64,000 bases of DNA from Mycobacterium asiaticum (GTDB lineage Bacteria > Actinomycetota > Actinomycetes > Mycobacteriales > Mycobacteriaceae), in assembly GCF_001673635.1 (NCBI RefSeq), contig NZ_LZMH01000079.1, positions 23,223 through 87,222 of the forward strand, read 5' to 3'. The notes under the pieces are model-generated. The model saw only the letters and a program-made list of their open reading frames with translations, made no database searches and was not told the origin of the DNA. A program made the translations under genes and the position numbers. Below, piece after piece: positions 7,245 to 15,913 of this stretch (within the stretch, counting starts at the first letter, position 1; each line of letters opens with the position of its first letter).

Positions 7245-10070
7245 TCAGTTCACCCGGACGGTGTGCTCGTTCGCCACCATCGGCGCCTCGGGCGCCCGCG
7301 AGGGCTCCGATCCGTTGCCCGATACCTTTGCCCGTGTCACCGCCTTGCGCTGCGCCTCCATCCGCGCCAGCGCCTCCTCGGTGAACACCGACAGGCCCAG
7401 CTCGTGGTTGTATCCGTGGATCTCCTTGACGTCGAGCTGGGCCAGGAAGTAGACGATCTCTTTGGACACCACCTGGCCCGGCACCAACACGGGGAATCCC
7501 GGCGGATAAGGAACCACAAACGTGGTGGACACCAACGTCTTTCCCTCGGCGATGCGGCGACCGGCGGTGCCGATCAGCACGTACTCGCGGTCCGATTCCT
7601 CATACCCGGCATAGAACGCCGACCGGGTGTCGCCGTACACACTGCCCTCGGCGGGACGGAACGCGACGTCGAACTCGCTGAAGTCCGGCAGGTGCGGCAG
7701 ATCTTCGGTGATCTCCTCGACGCGGCGCTCGTGCAGCGCCCAGTCGGCCGCGCTCGCGGCCTCCTTGGTCCGGTCGAAGTCGGTGGCCACCCGGCGCAGC
7801 ACGTCGAGCAGATGGTGCACGCTCGACCAGGTCACGCCGATGGTGAAGATCAGCAGGACGCTGTTGATCGAGGTCTTGTTGATCTGGATACCGAACCGGT
7901 CCATCAGGATCTTCTCGCGGAAGTCGTAGCCGTTCATGCCGGTCTTGCCCAGGAACAGGGTGACCCTGGTGGGGTCCAGCACGAACTGGTCGGATCGCCA
8001 GGCTTCGTTCCACTCGTCGAGGGCGCCCTGGCGCACTTCGCGATACGAGCTGACGTGCGACGCCCGGTATTCCTCGGGTACCAGGTCGGACTCGTCGAGA
8101 ATGCGGAACCACTTGCTGATCAGCCGGTCCTTGCGGACCCGGTGCCGGAACACCAGCGCCATGTCGTAGACCTGCCGGACCAGCTGGAAACCCTCGATGT
8201 CGACCTGGCGCCGGGCCAGGTCCAGAGACGCCAGCAGCTGCTGGTTCGGCGAGGTTGATGTATGGGTCAAAAACGCCTCGCCGAAGGCGTCGCGGGCGCG
8301 GGCGTTGAAGTCCTGGTCGCGCACGTGGATCATCGACGCCTGCCGGAAGGCCGAGAGTGACTTGTGCGTCGAATGCGTCGCATACACCCGTACCCGTGCC
8401 TTGTCGGGGTCGGGCAGCAGTCGGTGGTTGACCCACTCCGAACGCGGAATGCCCTCCATCGACGCGGCCCACAGCCGGTACTCCTGGGCGTACTGCGGGG
8501 AGTCCAGCATCTGTTCGAGCTTCTCGGCCGACACCATGGCCGTGCGCTGGCGGGCCCACGGCACCGCGGTGGCGAACGCGAACCAGGCCTCGTCCCACAG
8601 GAAGCAGATGTCCGGCTTGATCGCCAGCACCTCTTCCATCACCTGCCGCGGGTTGTAGACGACGCCGTCGAAGATGCAATTGGTCAGCAGCAGCATGCGG
8701 ACCTTGTCCAGCTGCCCGGCCGCTTCCAGGTCCAGCAGCGCCTTCTTGATGGTGCTCAGCGGGACCGCCCCGTAGATCGCGAACTGCGGCAGCGCATAGG
8801 ACTCCAGGTAGCGCGGGTAGGCGCCCGCCAATACCAGCCCGTAGTGGTGCGACTTGTGGCAGTTGCGGTCGATCAGCACGATGTCGCCGGGCCGCGTCAA
8901 CGACTGCACCACAATCTTGTTCGCGGTGGAGGTTCCGTTGGTGACGAAGTAGGTGTGGTTGGCATTCCACGTCACCGCGGCCTTGTCCATCGCCTTCTTG
9001 ATGTTGCCGTGCGGGTCGAGCAGCGAATCCAAACCGCCTGAGGTGGTGGAAGTTTCAGCCATGAAGATGTTGCGGCCGTAGAATTCGCCCATGTCTTGCA
9101 ACGACTTCGAGTTGAAGACGCTGGCACCACGGGCGACCGGTAGCGCGTGGAACTGGCCGACCGGTGCCGCGGCATAGGCGCGCAGGGCGTCGAAAAACGG
9201 TGTGGAGAACCGGTTTCGCAGCCCGGCGATCACGGTGCTGTGCAGGTCGGTCACATCGTTGAGCCGATAGAAGGTGCGGTCGTAGACGTCGGGCTCGTCG
9301 TCGCCGCCTGCGGCGATCGACTCGTCGGTGAGCAGGTACAGGTCGATGTGCGGCCGCAGTTCACGGATCCACTCGCCGCATTCGACCCAGTCGTGCGTGC
9401 GGTCGGACACCGGTATGTCGTCGTTGGCGCCGAGCAACGTGTTCATCAGCGGCACCCGGTCGCGCGAGCGCAACGGCAGATCGTGGCGGATGATCGCGGC
9501 CTGGATCTCGCCGTTGAGCGCCACAGCGGTGATCGCGTCCTCGACACTCGGCGCCACCAGGATCTCGAACTGGATGTCCTCGGCCGCGTTGCGCAGTTGG
9601 CGCAGCGCATCGACCAGGCAGTCCGGAGCGGTGCACGGCGAATCGTCGGCCAGCAGCACGGTGTAGAACTGCTGCTGCTTGGCCTGGGCCACCAGCTCCT
9701 GGTCGGCCAATGGCGCCGAAAGGTCGAATAGTGCTGTGCGGTCGCCGTATTCGGACAGCAGCCGCACGGCTTGCGACACTTCTTCGGCCAGGCGCACGGT
9801 GGACAGGCTCTCCAGATGAGAGCGGAACGTCGCCAGATTGTCGGCGCCCGGATACAGCCAGTACCGCTCGTAGGCGGCGATGCGGTCCATCAACCGCTTC
9901 ACCTTGGCGATGTCGTGGGTCTTGTCCAGGCCGGCCAGGTCAACCTCGGCGAGGTGGCGGCAGGCGTCGTCGAGCAGGTTCCAGGTGTCGATCCGCGTGT
10001 ATGACGGGTTGGCCACCGCGGCCAGCGCCGAGACGCGAAGTCGCCGCGGACGGGCGTTGTATCTGGTCAT
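7245..10070 (-). CDS. Orn/Lys/Arg decarboxylase, PLP-dependent (Rv2531c type)
   Basis: A 941-residue fold-type I PLP enzyme of the inducible ornithine/lysine/arginine decarboxylase group, orthologous by sequence and position to Rv2531c. An N-terminal receiver-like wing region is followed by the PLP-binding core. The Schiff-base Lys sits in STHKSLSAFRQASMIHV near residue 570. LLTNCIFDGVVYN and ICFLWDEAWFAFA supply the conserved cofactor-contacting Asp region. These enzymes decarboxylate basic amino acids to polyamines or agmatine and consume protons. Which amino acid is used is not clear. The start at ATG 10070 (MTRYNARPRR) has an AGGG ribosome site; upstream in-frame sequence overlaps the next gene and is not used. 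Confidence 0.9.
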   Translation of the reverse strand: MTRYNARPRRLRVSALAAVANPSYTRIDTWNLLDDACRHLAEVDLAGLDKTHDIAKVKRLMDRIAAYERYWLYPGADNLATFRSHLESLSTVRLAEEVSQAVRLLSEYGDRTALFDLSAPLADQELVAQAKQQQFYTVLLADDSPCTAPDCLVDALRQLRNAAEDIQFEILVAPSVEDAITAVALNGEIQAAIIRHDLPLRSRDRVPLMNTLLGANDDIPVSDRTHDWVECGEWIRELRPHIDLYLLTDESIAAGGDDEPDVYDRTFYRLNDVTDLHSTVIAGLRNRFSTPFFDALRAYAAAPVGQFHALPVARGASVFNSKSLQDMGEFYGRNIFMAETSTTSGGLDSLLDPHGNIKKAMDKAAVTWNANHTYFVTNGTSTANKIVVQSLTRPGDIVLIDRNCHKSHHYGLVLAGAYPRYLESYALPQFAIYGAVPLSTIKKALLDLEAAGQLDKVRMLLLTNCIFDGVVYNPRQVMEEVLAIKPDICFLWDEAWFAFATAVPWARQRTAMVSAEKLEQMLDSPQYAQEYRLWAASMEGIPRSEWVNHRLLPDPDKARVRVYATHSTHKSLSAFRQASMIHVRDQDFNARARDAFGEAFLTHTSTSPNQQLLASLDLARRQVDIEGFQLVRQVYDMALVFRHRVRKDRLISKWFRILDESDLVPEEYRASHVSSYREVRQGALDEWNEAWRSDQFVLDPTRVTLFLGKTGMNGYDFREKILMDRFGIQINKTSINSVLLIFTIGVTWSSVHHLLDVLRRVATDFDRTKEAASAADWALHERRVEEITEDLPHLPDFSEFDVAFRPAEGSVYGDTRSAFYAGYEESDREYVLIGTAGRRIAEGKTLVSTTFVVPYPPGFPVLVPGQVVSKEIVYFLAQLDVKEIHGYNHELGLSVFTEEALARMEAQRKAVTRAKVSGNGSEPSRAPEAPMVANEHTVRVN

Positions 10071-10087
10071 GTCGTCACCCTTCGGCG

Positions 10088-10528
10088 TCAGTGCAGTTCG
10101 TAAGCATCGCGGGAAAGACGGAAATAGTGGCCGGTGCTGTGATCCGTGCAGGTGATGCCGGACTCCTGGCTCTCGCACGTTATCGAGTTGAATGACCGAG
10201 TCTGACCGTACTGCAGCACCGGGTAGCCGGTGCCGAGGATTGTGTCACTATGACAAGACATTTGGGCTGGGGCGCCCTGGTGCATGCTGATCCTGCTCCC
10301 CCACGCGCCCATGCAGGGGTTGGGGCGCGGCGGCACCGGGTAGGAGTGCTCACGGATCTCGCAGCCGGCGAAGGCCGAGCTTTCCATCGGCCCGATGCCG
10401 CAACCGATATTTCCCGACGGCGTCTGGAAGAACTCGAGGCCGGCGGCGTGCGCCGTCGGCTCCGGCGCTGCCAGCGCTGCCACGACGAACGCCGCGACGA
10501 ATCCGGCGCTCGCTCTGTTCGGCATCAT
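10088..10528 (-). CDS. small secreted cysteine-rich protein (DUF6636-like)
   Basis: A 146-residue protein with a cleavable signal peptide (hydrophobic residues about 8-24, then Ala-rich PTAHAAG). The mature part has six cysteines (IGCGIG, AGCEIR, NPCMG, MSCHS, ITCES, ITCTD), suggesting three disulfides outside the cytoplasm. Similar small secreted proteins with FFQTPSGNIGC-type openings are frequent in mycobacteria and carry a DUF6636-type annotation. Function is not known. It starts at tandem ATG codons (10528 or 10525) and ends 17 bases before the decarboxylase start. Confidence 0.7.
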   Translation of the reverse strand: MMPNRASAGFVAAFVVAALAAPEPTAHAAGLEFFQTPSGNIGCGIGPMESSAFAGCEIREHSYPVPPRPNPCMGAWGSRISMHQGAPAQMSCHSDTILGTGYPVLQYGQTRSFNSITCESQESGITCTDHSTGHYFRLSRDAYELH

Positions 10529-10603
10529 TGCCGACAGTTTTCCATCACGCCGCTATTGTGTCTCCCCCTCCCTCGACGCACGAGCGTTTCGGCGGTTTGG
10601 TCT

Positions 10604-11869
10604 TCAGCGGCCGACCCAGCGCAGCGGGTCGAACTCGCGCAGGCTCTGTGGCTGCTTCCCGGTGGTGACCTGTTCGGCCAGATACCGCCCGGTCACCGGT
10701 CCATGCGTCAATCCCCACATGCCGTGTCCACCAGCGACAAACACCTTTGGTGCCACCTCGCCGATCAGCGGACGTCCGTCGGGCGTGATCGGGCGGGCAC
10801 CAACCCAAACGTCACTGCGTTCGTCCCAGCGCATGCCGTCCAACAACCGACTTGCCGAGCTCACGATCGACGCCACCCGTTCGGGAAAAACCCGCTCCCG
10901 CGGGTTGCGGAACTCCATGGTGCCCGAGACCCGCATCGCGCCTCGGTACGGCGTGCAGGCCACCCGGGCACCCGGCAGGTAGATGGGCCCCGGGATGGGG
11001 CGATCCACGGGCACGGTGAACGAGTAACCACGACCGGCGCGCACGGGCACGCGCAACCAGCGGGCCGTCAGTTGGGGCAGCTGCGCGCCACTGGCGATCA
11101 CCACGGCATCTGCCCGCAACGGCTCGCCGTAATTCGTCACCACCGCAATGCCATTGCCCGAAGGGACGATTCCGGTGACCTCCAAGCTGTGCAACAGCGC
11201 GCCCCGTTCGGTCACCGCTCGTCCCAGCGCCGTCACGAACCGGCCGGGATCGAGGAAGCGCTGGCCGTTGATGCTGAGCCCGGACGTAGCCGCCGGCGCC
11301 GCCAACGGCACCTGTTCGTGCAGGGCGTCGCCCGACAGTGTGGTGACAAACGTTGTCTGGCTAACCTGTTGAAGTTCGTCGAGTTCCTTCAGTAGGTGTC
11401 GGGCCCCGGCGCTGGAATCGAACAAGGCAGTGATCGGTGCGTCTGTCACCGGCACGTCCACCCCGTTGTTGACCAGGACGTCGAACGCATCGATGCAGTC
11501 CTCGTTGAGGACTGTGTTCGCCCGTAGCGCCCGACTCCACGACGATCGCCGACAGTTCGCGGCGAATTGCATCAGGAAGAGCCAAAGTCGCGGGTCTCCG
11601 GTCATCGGGATGTGGAGCGGCGCATTCGCGTCGAACAGGGACCGCAACCCGTAGCGCAAGACCGCCGGAGAGTTCAGCGGCAGGACCAGACCCGGTGCCA
11701 CCCACCCGGCGTTGCCAGCGGACGCGCCGGCGCCGACACCGCCGCGGTCAACCACCGTGACATCGACGCCACGCTCTTGCAGGAACCACGCCGTCGACAA
11801 TCCGACGATGCCCGCGCCTACAACGATTACCGTGCGGGGTCCACCGTCGATATCTTCGACACCGGCCAT
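10604..11869 (-). CDS. FAD-dependent D-amino acid dehydrogenase-like oxidoreductase (DadA/DAO family)
   Basis: A 421-residue flavoenzyme of the DAO superfamily. The N-terminal FAD site is complete: VIVVGAGIVGLSTAWFLQ, ending in the ribose-binding Asp of VTVVDR. The C-terminal flavin-contacting segment PDGRPLIGEVAPKVFVAGGH, with GMWGLTHGP following, is also present. Members oxidise D-amino acids, glycine or other amines to imino acids. The specific substrate is not evident. The stop of the upstream membrane protein and this start share one base (TGATG), so the two genes are coupled. Both are absent from the corresponding place in M. tuberculosis as I recall it. Confidence 0.8.
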   Translation of the reverse strand: MAGVEDIDGGPRTVIVVGAGIVGLSTAWFLQERGVDVTVVDRGGVGAGASAGNAGWVAPGLVLPLNSPAVLRYGLRSLFDANAPLHIPMTGDPRLWLFLMQFAANCRRSSWSRALRANTVLNEDCIDAFDVLVNNGVDVPVTDAPITALFDSSAGARHLLKELDELQQVSQTTFVTTLSGDALHEQVPLAAPAATSGLSINGQRFLDPGRFVTALGRAVTERGALLHSLEVTGIVPSGNGIAVVTNYGEPLRADAVVIASGAQLPQLTARWLRVPVRAGRGYSFTVPVDRPIPGPIYLPGARVACTPYRGAMRVSGTMEFRNPRERVFPERVASIVSSASRLLDGMRWDERSDVWVGARPITPDGRPLIGEVAPKVFVAGGHGMWGLTHGPVTGRYLAEQVTTGKQPQSLREFDPLRWVGR

Positions 11870-12435
11870 CAGACACCTCCATAGCTGAGCCTTCGGTTCG
11901 CAATCACCGGTCCCTCGCGCCGGCCGTCACGCAGTCGCTGCACGACCGCCCAATTGCCGGCCAGAAATATCGCGGCCACCGCGGAGACACTCAACCAGGT
12001 GGACAGGGCGGCCGCCGCGGCCTCATCCAGCGGGGTCCGGGACGGCAGCGCGACGTGGTTCCCGTCCTGGTCCGCCCAGATGTCCACGGAATCCCCGGCT
12101 TTCACGCCTCGGGGCGCTGTCACGTCACCTGCGTGCTGGATCCCGCCGGCGAACCACCGGGCCGGCACGGCGACCGTCCGGGGGTCCGACATCTCTTGGC
12201 GCGAGCCGCTGACCACCACCGCCGTCACCAACTGCCGGGTCTGCGCCTGCTCGCCCAGAACGCGAGTGCGCGACTCATAGACCGAGAGGCCCACGACGCC
12301 GGCCAACGGCAAGCCGACCAGCAAGGTGATCGCAATCCAGATCGCGGTCAACATCTCGGTTCCGTCGGCGATGCGTGCGTGGTGCCGGATGCGGGCCACG
12401 ATGCGCTGTCCACGTTCGGAACGCAGCGTGTGCAT
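11869..12435 (-). CDS. two-helix membrane protein of the Rv1733c type
   Basis: A 188-residue protein with an N-terminal transmembrane helix (about residues 25-48, AIWIAITLLVGLPLAGVVGL) and a second near the C-terminus (about 145-168). About 90 residues between them probably face the periplasm and contain RWFAGGIQHAGDVTAPRG and VDIWADQDG. This architecture and these motifs are those of the mycobacterial Rv1733c family, whose role is unknown. I chose ATG 12435 because AAGG lies 8 bases upstream. A GTG nine bases earlier (12444) would leave no room for a ribosome site. It is coupled to the DadA-like gene. No clear DosR box was found. Confidence 0.7.
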   Translation of the reverse strand: MHTLRSERGQRIVARIRHHARIADGTEMLTAIWIAITLLVGLPLAGVVGLSVYESRTRVLGEQAQTRQLVTAVVVSGSRQEMSDPRTVAVPARWFAGGIQHAGDVTAPRGVKAGDSVDIWADQDGNHVALPSRTPLDEAAAAALSTWLSVSAVAAIFLAGNWAVVQRLRDGRREGPVIANRRLSYGGV

Positions 12436-12448
12436 ATTAGCCACCTTC

Positions 12449-12470
12449 GGAGTTGATTGCTGACAACTCC
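12449..12470. promoter_or_regulatory. inverted repeat upstream of the Rv1733c-type gene
   Basis: GGAGTTG (12449-12455) and CAACTCC (12464-12470) are perfect 7-base arms separated by 8 bases, directly upstream of the ribosome site of the gene starting at 12435. It could be an operator or a 5' leader hairpin. Confidence 0.35.
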
Positions 12471-12541
12471 ATGGTGATCGCTAGTTGCGCCGCAGGCATT
12501 GCCCACCTGGGACAGTGCGGCGCTCGTGCGTTGTCGGTCTG

Positions 12542-12958
12542 CTACAGCGACCGGCCGTCGGCGTCGTCTTCACTGTCGATGGTCTGCTGGTTGCCGCGGT
12601 TGCCGAGCGAGTTCTCCACCCACTTGAGCATCGGCAGTTGCGGAAGTTCCCAGCGCCGTCCGGGGAGGTCGGTGACGTCGCCGAGCGAGCGGACCACGCC
12701 CTGGGTGAGGCCCATGATGGCGGCCATCACCGGCAGCAGCGGCTGCAGCGGTTTGGCCGCGGTGCGTACGGTACTGATGCGGCGGGCCAGGATCAGGCGT
12801 TCGATCGTGTGATACACCAGGGCACCCACTCCGAGCGCGAATATCGCCAGCACCGAGGCGACGATGGTCCACCCGAATGCGGCGCTGACCACCGCGCCGA
12901 CCACCACCGCCACGGCCGCCAGGACGGCGATGACGACACGCAGCTCGAGGCGGGTCAT
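12542..12958 (-). CDS. conserved membrane protein (Rv2532c type)
   Basis: A 138-residue protein with two adjacent transmembrane helices in the first 60 residues (about 6-28 and 32-52) and a cytoplasmic tail rich in acidic residues at the end (TIDSEDDADGRSL). Its place after nusB, with an ATGA overlap at 12955-12958, matches Rv2532c, a conserved hypothetical. No catalytic motif is visible and I cannot assign a function. Confidence 0.75.
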   Translation of the reverse strand: MTRLELRVVIAVLAAVAVVVGAVVSAAFGWTIVASVLAIFALGVGALVYHTIERLILARRISTVRTAAKPLQPLLPVMAAIMGLTQGVVRSLGDVTDLPGRRWELPQLPMLKWVENSLGNRGNQQTIDSEDDADGRSL

Positions 12959-13455
12959 GTACCCGCTCCGCGCACGGCTTGGGCCGCCGCGCGGATCTGC
13001 GGCGTGACCAGCATGACCTGGCCCAGCACCCCGTTGACGAAGCCGGGCGAGTCGTCGGTGGACAACTCCTTGGCCAGCTCCACCGCCTCGTCGACGGCGA
13101 CCGGTTCCGGCACGTCCTCGGCATAGAGCAGTTCCCACACCGCAACCCGCAGGATTGCGCGATCCACCGCCGGCAGGCGGTCCAGCGTCCACGCCTGCAG
13201 GTGCGAGGTGATCAGCTCGTCGATGTGCGCGGCGTGCTCGGCCACCCCGCGCGCCACCCCGGCCGTGTAGGGATGCAGCGGCGCCACGTCTGGGTTGGAT
13301 TCGGCGAGCGCGGTGCGTACGTCGACCAGTTCGACCGGGCTCATCCCGCGCGCCTCGGCCTCGAACAGCAAGTCGACCGCACGCTTACGCGCGCTGTGCC
13401 GGCCCTTCAGCGGCTGGGACCGGCGGCCCGGCTTACTCGCTTTCCCCTCCGGCAT
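12955..13455 (-). CDS. nusB: transcription antitermination protein NusB
   Basis: A 166-residue all-helical RNA-binding protein that with NusE (S10) forms the antitermination complex on rRNA leader boxA. The N-terminal KGRHSARKRAVDLLFEAE is the typical Arg-rich boxA-contacting helix. WTLDRLPAVDRAILRVAVWE and PGFVNGVLG are conserved family motifs. The ATG at 13455 follows the efp stop by one base, so it is read from the pepQ-efp-nusB transcript. Its stop overlaps the next membrane protein gene. Confidence 0.95.
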   Translation of the reverse strand: MPEGKASKPGRRSQPLKGRHSARKRAVDLLFEAEARGMSPVELVDVRTALAESNPDVAPLHPYTAGVARGVAEHAAHIDELITSHLQAWTLDRLPAVDRAILRVAVWELLYAEDVPEPVAVDEAVELAKELSTDDSPGFVNGVLGQVMLVTPQIRAAAQAVRGAGT

Positions 13456-13456
13456 G

Positions 13457-14020
13457 TCAGGTGTTGACCCGACCCAGGTAGCTGCCGTCGCGGGTGTCCA
13501 CCTTGAGCTTGTCGCCGGTGTTGATGAACAGCGGCACCTGGATCTCCGCTCCCGTTTCCACCGTCGCCGGCTTGGTGCCCGCGCTGGAGCGGTCGCCCTG
13601 CAAGCCCGGCTCGGTGTGAGAGACGACGAGCTCAACGGAGACCGGAAGTTCGATGTACAGCGGTGCTCCGTTGTGGAAGGCCACCTGCACCGGCAGGCCT
13701 TCGAGTAGGAACCGCGCCGCGTCGCCGACGAGCGACTCCGGCAGCGGGTGCTGCTCGTAGTCCTCGCTGTCCATGAAGACGAAATCTGAGCCGTCGCGGT
13801 AGAGATAGGTGGTGTCGCGCCGGTCGACGGTGGCGGTGTCGACCTTGACGCCGGCGTTGTAGGTCTTGTCGACGACCTTCCCGGACAGCACGTTCTTCAG
13901 CTTGGTGCGCACGAAAGCCGGCCCCTTGCCGGGCTTGACGTGCTGGAACTCGGTGATCGTCCACAACTGGCCGTCGATGACCAGGACAAGTCCGTTCTTG
14001 AAGTCAGCAGTGGTCGCCAC
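13457..14020 (-). CDS. efp: translation elongation factor P
   Basis: A 187-residue, three-domain factor that relieves ribosome stalling at polyproline. The full length is present. The loop that reaches the peptidyl-transferase centre reads KPGKGPAFVRTKLKN, with the usual Lys at its tip. The C-terminal OB-domain signature NTGDKLKVDTRDGSYLGR is intact. It lies 15 bases downstream of pepQ and one base before nusB, the standard actinobacterial order. The start ATG at 14020 has a GGAG-type site upstream (AAGTAAAAGAACGTG context is weak). Confidence 0.96.
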   Translation of the reverse strand: MATTADFKNGLVLVIDGQLWTITEFQHVKPGKGPAFVRTKLKNVLSGKVVDKTYNAGVKVDTATVDRRDTTYLYRDGSDFVFMDSEDYEQHPLPESLVGDAARFLLEGLPVQVAFHNGAPLYIELPVSVELVVSHTEPGLQGDRSSAGTKPATVETGAEIQVPLFINTGDKLKVDTRDGSYLGRVNT

Positions 14021-14035
14021 GTTCTTTTACTTCTC

Positions 14036-15154
14036 CTACAAGATGGCCAGTTCCTTCGGGAACCGGGTCAACAATTCCGGGGTCTGCCCGGTGGTCTGCG
14101 AGTTAGCCGACGCCCTACTTGGCACCACCAGCGTGTCCTCGATGCGGACACCGCCGCGGCCGGGTAGATAGACGCCGGGCTCCACTGTCACCACGGAGCC
14201 CGCAAGTAGTGTACCGGCGGAGGTTGCCCCGATGCCTGGCGCTTCGTGGATCTGCAGACCGACTCCGTGCCCCAGACCGTGGCCGAAGTGCTCGCCGTAA
14301 CCCGCGTCGGCGATCATCTTTCGCGCCGCACCGTCGACGTCACGCAGTTCAGCGCCCGGATGCAGGGCTTCGCGGCCGGCCCGTTGCGCTTCGGCCACCA
14401 ACTCGTAGATCTCCAGCTGCCAGTCGGCGGCGTTGCCCAGCACGAACGTCCGGGTCATGTCCGAGTGATAGCCGGCCACCAGCGCGCCGAAGTCGATCTT
14501 GACGAAATCACCCGCGGCCAGCGCCGCGTCGGTGGGCCGGTGGTGCGGGATAGCGGAATTCGGCCCGGCCGCCACGATCGTCTCGAACGAGATCGCATCG
14601 GCGCCGTGATCGAGCATCAGGTTCTCCAGCCCGCGGCTGACCTCGCGTTCGGTGCGGCCCGGGCGCAGTCCGCCGCGCTCGATCAGATCGGCCAGGGCGG
14701 CGTCGGCCGCCTCACACGCCAGGCGCAGCAGTGCCAGCTCACCGGCGTCCTTGACCTCGCGCAGCGCCTCCACGGTGCCCGACGCGCGGATCAGCTCGGT
14801 GTTGTGGCCCTCCAGAGCCGCGGACAACGCGTCCATGCCGTCGACGGTGACGACATGGCTTTCGTAGCCCAGTTTCCCCACGCCGTCCTGCCCGGCCCGG
14901 CCCGCCAGATACCGGCCCACCGCCCGCTCGATGACCACTTCCAGATCGGGGGCCTGCTGCGCCGCCTGGGTGCGATAACGGCCGTCGGTGGCCAGCACGG
15001 CCTCCCGATCGTCGGCAAACACCAGCAACGCGCCGTTGGATCCACTGAATCCGGATAGATACCGCACATTTATCAGGTCCGTGACCAGCATCGCATCTAG
15101 TCCGGCGGCACCGATTTTGGCTTTGAGGTTGTGTCGACGCTGGGAATGTGTCAC
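14036..15154 (-). CDS. pepQ: M24 family Xaa-Pro aminopeptidase/dipeptidase
   Basis: A 372-residue cytoplasmic peptidase with a creatinase-like N-terminal domain and a pita-bread M24 catalytic domain. The five metal ligands can be located: Asp in VKIDFGALV, Asp in YHSDMTRTF, His in GHGLGHGVGL, Glu in VTVEPGVYL, and Glu in RIEDTLVV. It hydrolyses peptides containing proline. The GTG start at 15154 has a TACCGT -10-like box 8 bases upstream and an AGGG sequence, and is divergent from the membrane protein at 15188. It heads the pepQ-efp-nusB group, as Rv2535c does. Confidence 0.93.
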   Translation of the reverse strand: MTHSQRRHNLKAKIGAAGLDAMLVTDLINVRYLSGFSGSNGALLVFADDREAVLATDGRYRTQAAQQAPDLEVVIERAVGRYLAGRAGQDGVGKLGYESHVVTVDGMDALSAALEGHNTELIRASGTVEALREVKDAGELALLRLACEAADAALADLIERGGLRPGRTEREVSRGLENLMLDHGADAISFETIVAAGPNSAIPHHRPTDAALAAGDFVKIDFGALVAGYHSDMTRTFVLGNAADWQLEIYELVAEAQRAGREALHPGAELRDVDGAARKMIADAGYGEHFGHGLGHGVGLQIHEAPGIGATSAGTLLAGSVVTVEPGVYLPGRGGVRIEDTLVVPSRASANSQTTGQTPELLTRFPKELAIL

Positions 15155-15173
15155 GACCCTTGACGGTACTCGC

Positions 15174-15179
15174 TACGCT
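15174..15179 (+). promoter_or_regulatory. -10 box for the 15188 gene
   Basis: TACGCT lies 8 bases before the ATG at 15188, with no ribosome site between. This fits a leaderless or near-leaderless start. The divergent pepQ gene has TACCGT (15168 to 15163) at the same 8-base distance from its GTG, so two promoters overlap in the 33-base gap. Confidence 0.4.
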
Positions 15180-15187
15180 GTTTGCCC

Positions 15188-15913
15188 ATGAACAAGTGGA
15201 TGGTGCGTGGATTGGTCTTTGCCGCCGCGATGGTCGTTCTTCGCCTTTTCCAAGGAGCGCTGATCAACGCGTGGCAGACGCAGTCTGCGCTGATCAGCAT
15301 CGTGCTGCTGACACTCTTCGTGATCGCGTCGGTGTTGTGGGGCTTCCGCGACGGCCGCGCCGACGCCAAGGCCAACCCGGACCCGGACCGCCGTGAGGAC
15401 CTCGCAATGGTCTGGCTGCTGGGCGGCCTGGTGGCGGGCTTGGTCAGCGGCCTGGTGGCGTGGATCATCGCGCTGTTCTACAAGGGCATCTACACCGGCG
15501 GGCTGCTCAACGAGCTAACCACTTTCGCCGCATTCACCGCTCTGATCGTGTTCGTCTTCGGCATCCTGGGCGTGGCGGTCGGCCGGTGGCGAGTCGACCG
15601 CAACGCCCCGCCCCCGGAGAAGCATGACGGGTCGCACGACCGCCAGGACACCGACGTGTTCTCCGCGGTGCGTGAGGACGAAAGCCCGACGGGTGAGATC
15701 CCCCGGCAATCGCAGGGCGGCGCCCAGACCGAAGAGCGCACCTCGCCGGTGGCCACCGCAGAGCGCGATGAGCAGACCGAGGTCATCCGCACCGGCGACC
15801 GCGGCAGCGAGGACAAGACCGAGGTGATCCGCACCGGTGACAGCAGCGAGGCCAAGACCGAGGTGCTGAACCTGGACGAGGCGACCAGGCCGCACAAGAA
15901 ATCTAGCGAGTAG
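15188..15913 (+). CDS. four-helix membrane protein, B-4DMT transporter type (Rv2536)
   Basis: A 241-residue integral membrane protein with four hydrophobic helices in the first 135 residues (about 4-21, 27-48, 76-99, 110-132), the layout named B-4DMT in actinobacterial annotation. The cytoplasmic tail is hydrophilic and has a repeated unit: EQTEVIRTGD, KTEVIRTGD and KTEVLNLDE, in a Glu/Thr-rich context. Substrate and function are unknown. The last 11 bases overlap the aroQ 3' end on the other strand. Confidence 0.75.
   Translation: MNKWMVRGLVFAAAMVVLRLFQGALINAWQTQSALISIVLLTLFVIASVLWGFRDGRADAKANPDPDRREDLAMVWLLGGLVAGLVSGLVAWIIALFYKGIYTGGLLNELTTFAAFTALIVFVFGILGVAVGRWRVDRNAPPPEKHDGSHDRQDTDVFSAVREDESPTGEIPRQSQGGAQTEERTSPVATAERDEQTEVIRTGDRGSEDKTEVIRTGDSSEAKTEVLNLDEATRPHKKSSE

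Noticed and set aside
10250..11395. Plus-strand frame opposite the DadA-like and secreted-protein genes
   Set aside because: It spans two genes with clear features on the other strand and has no recognisable domain.
12436..12541. Possible DosR (hypoxia) box before the Rv1733c-type gene
   Set aside because: Only a GGGAC half-like sequence is present; the symmetric 20-base consensus is not found.
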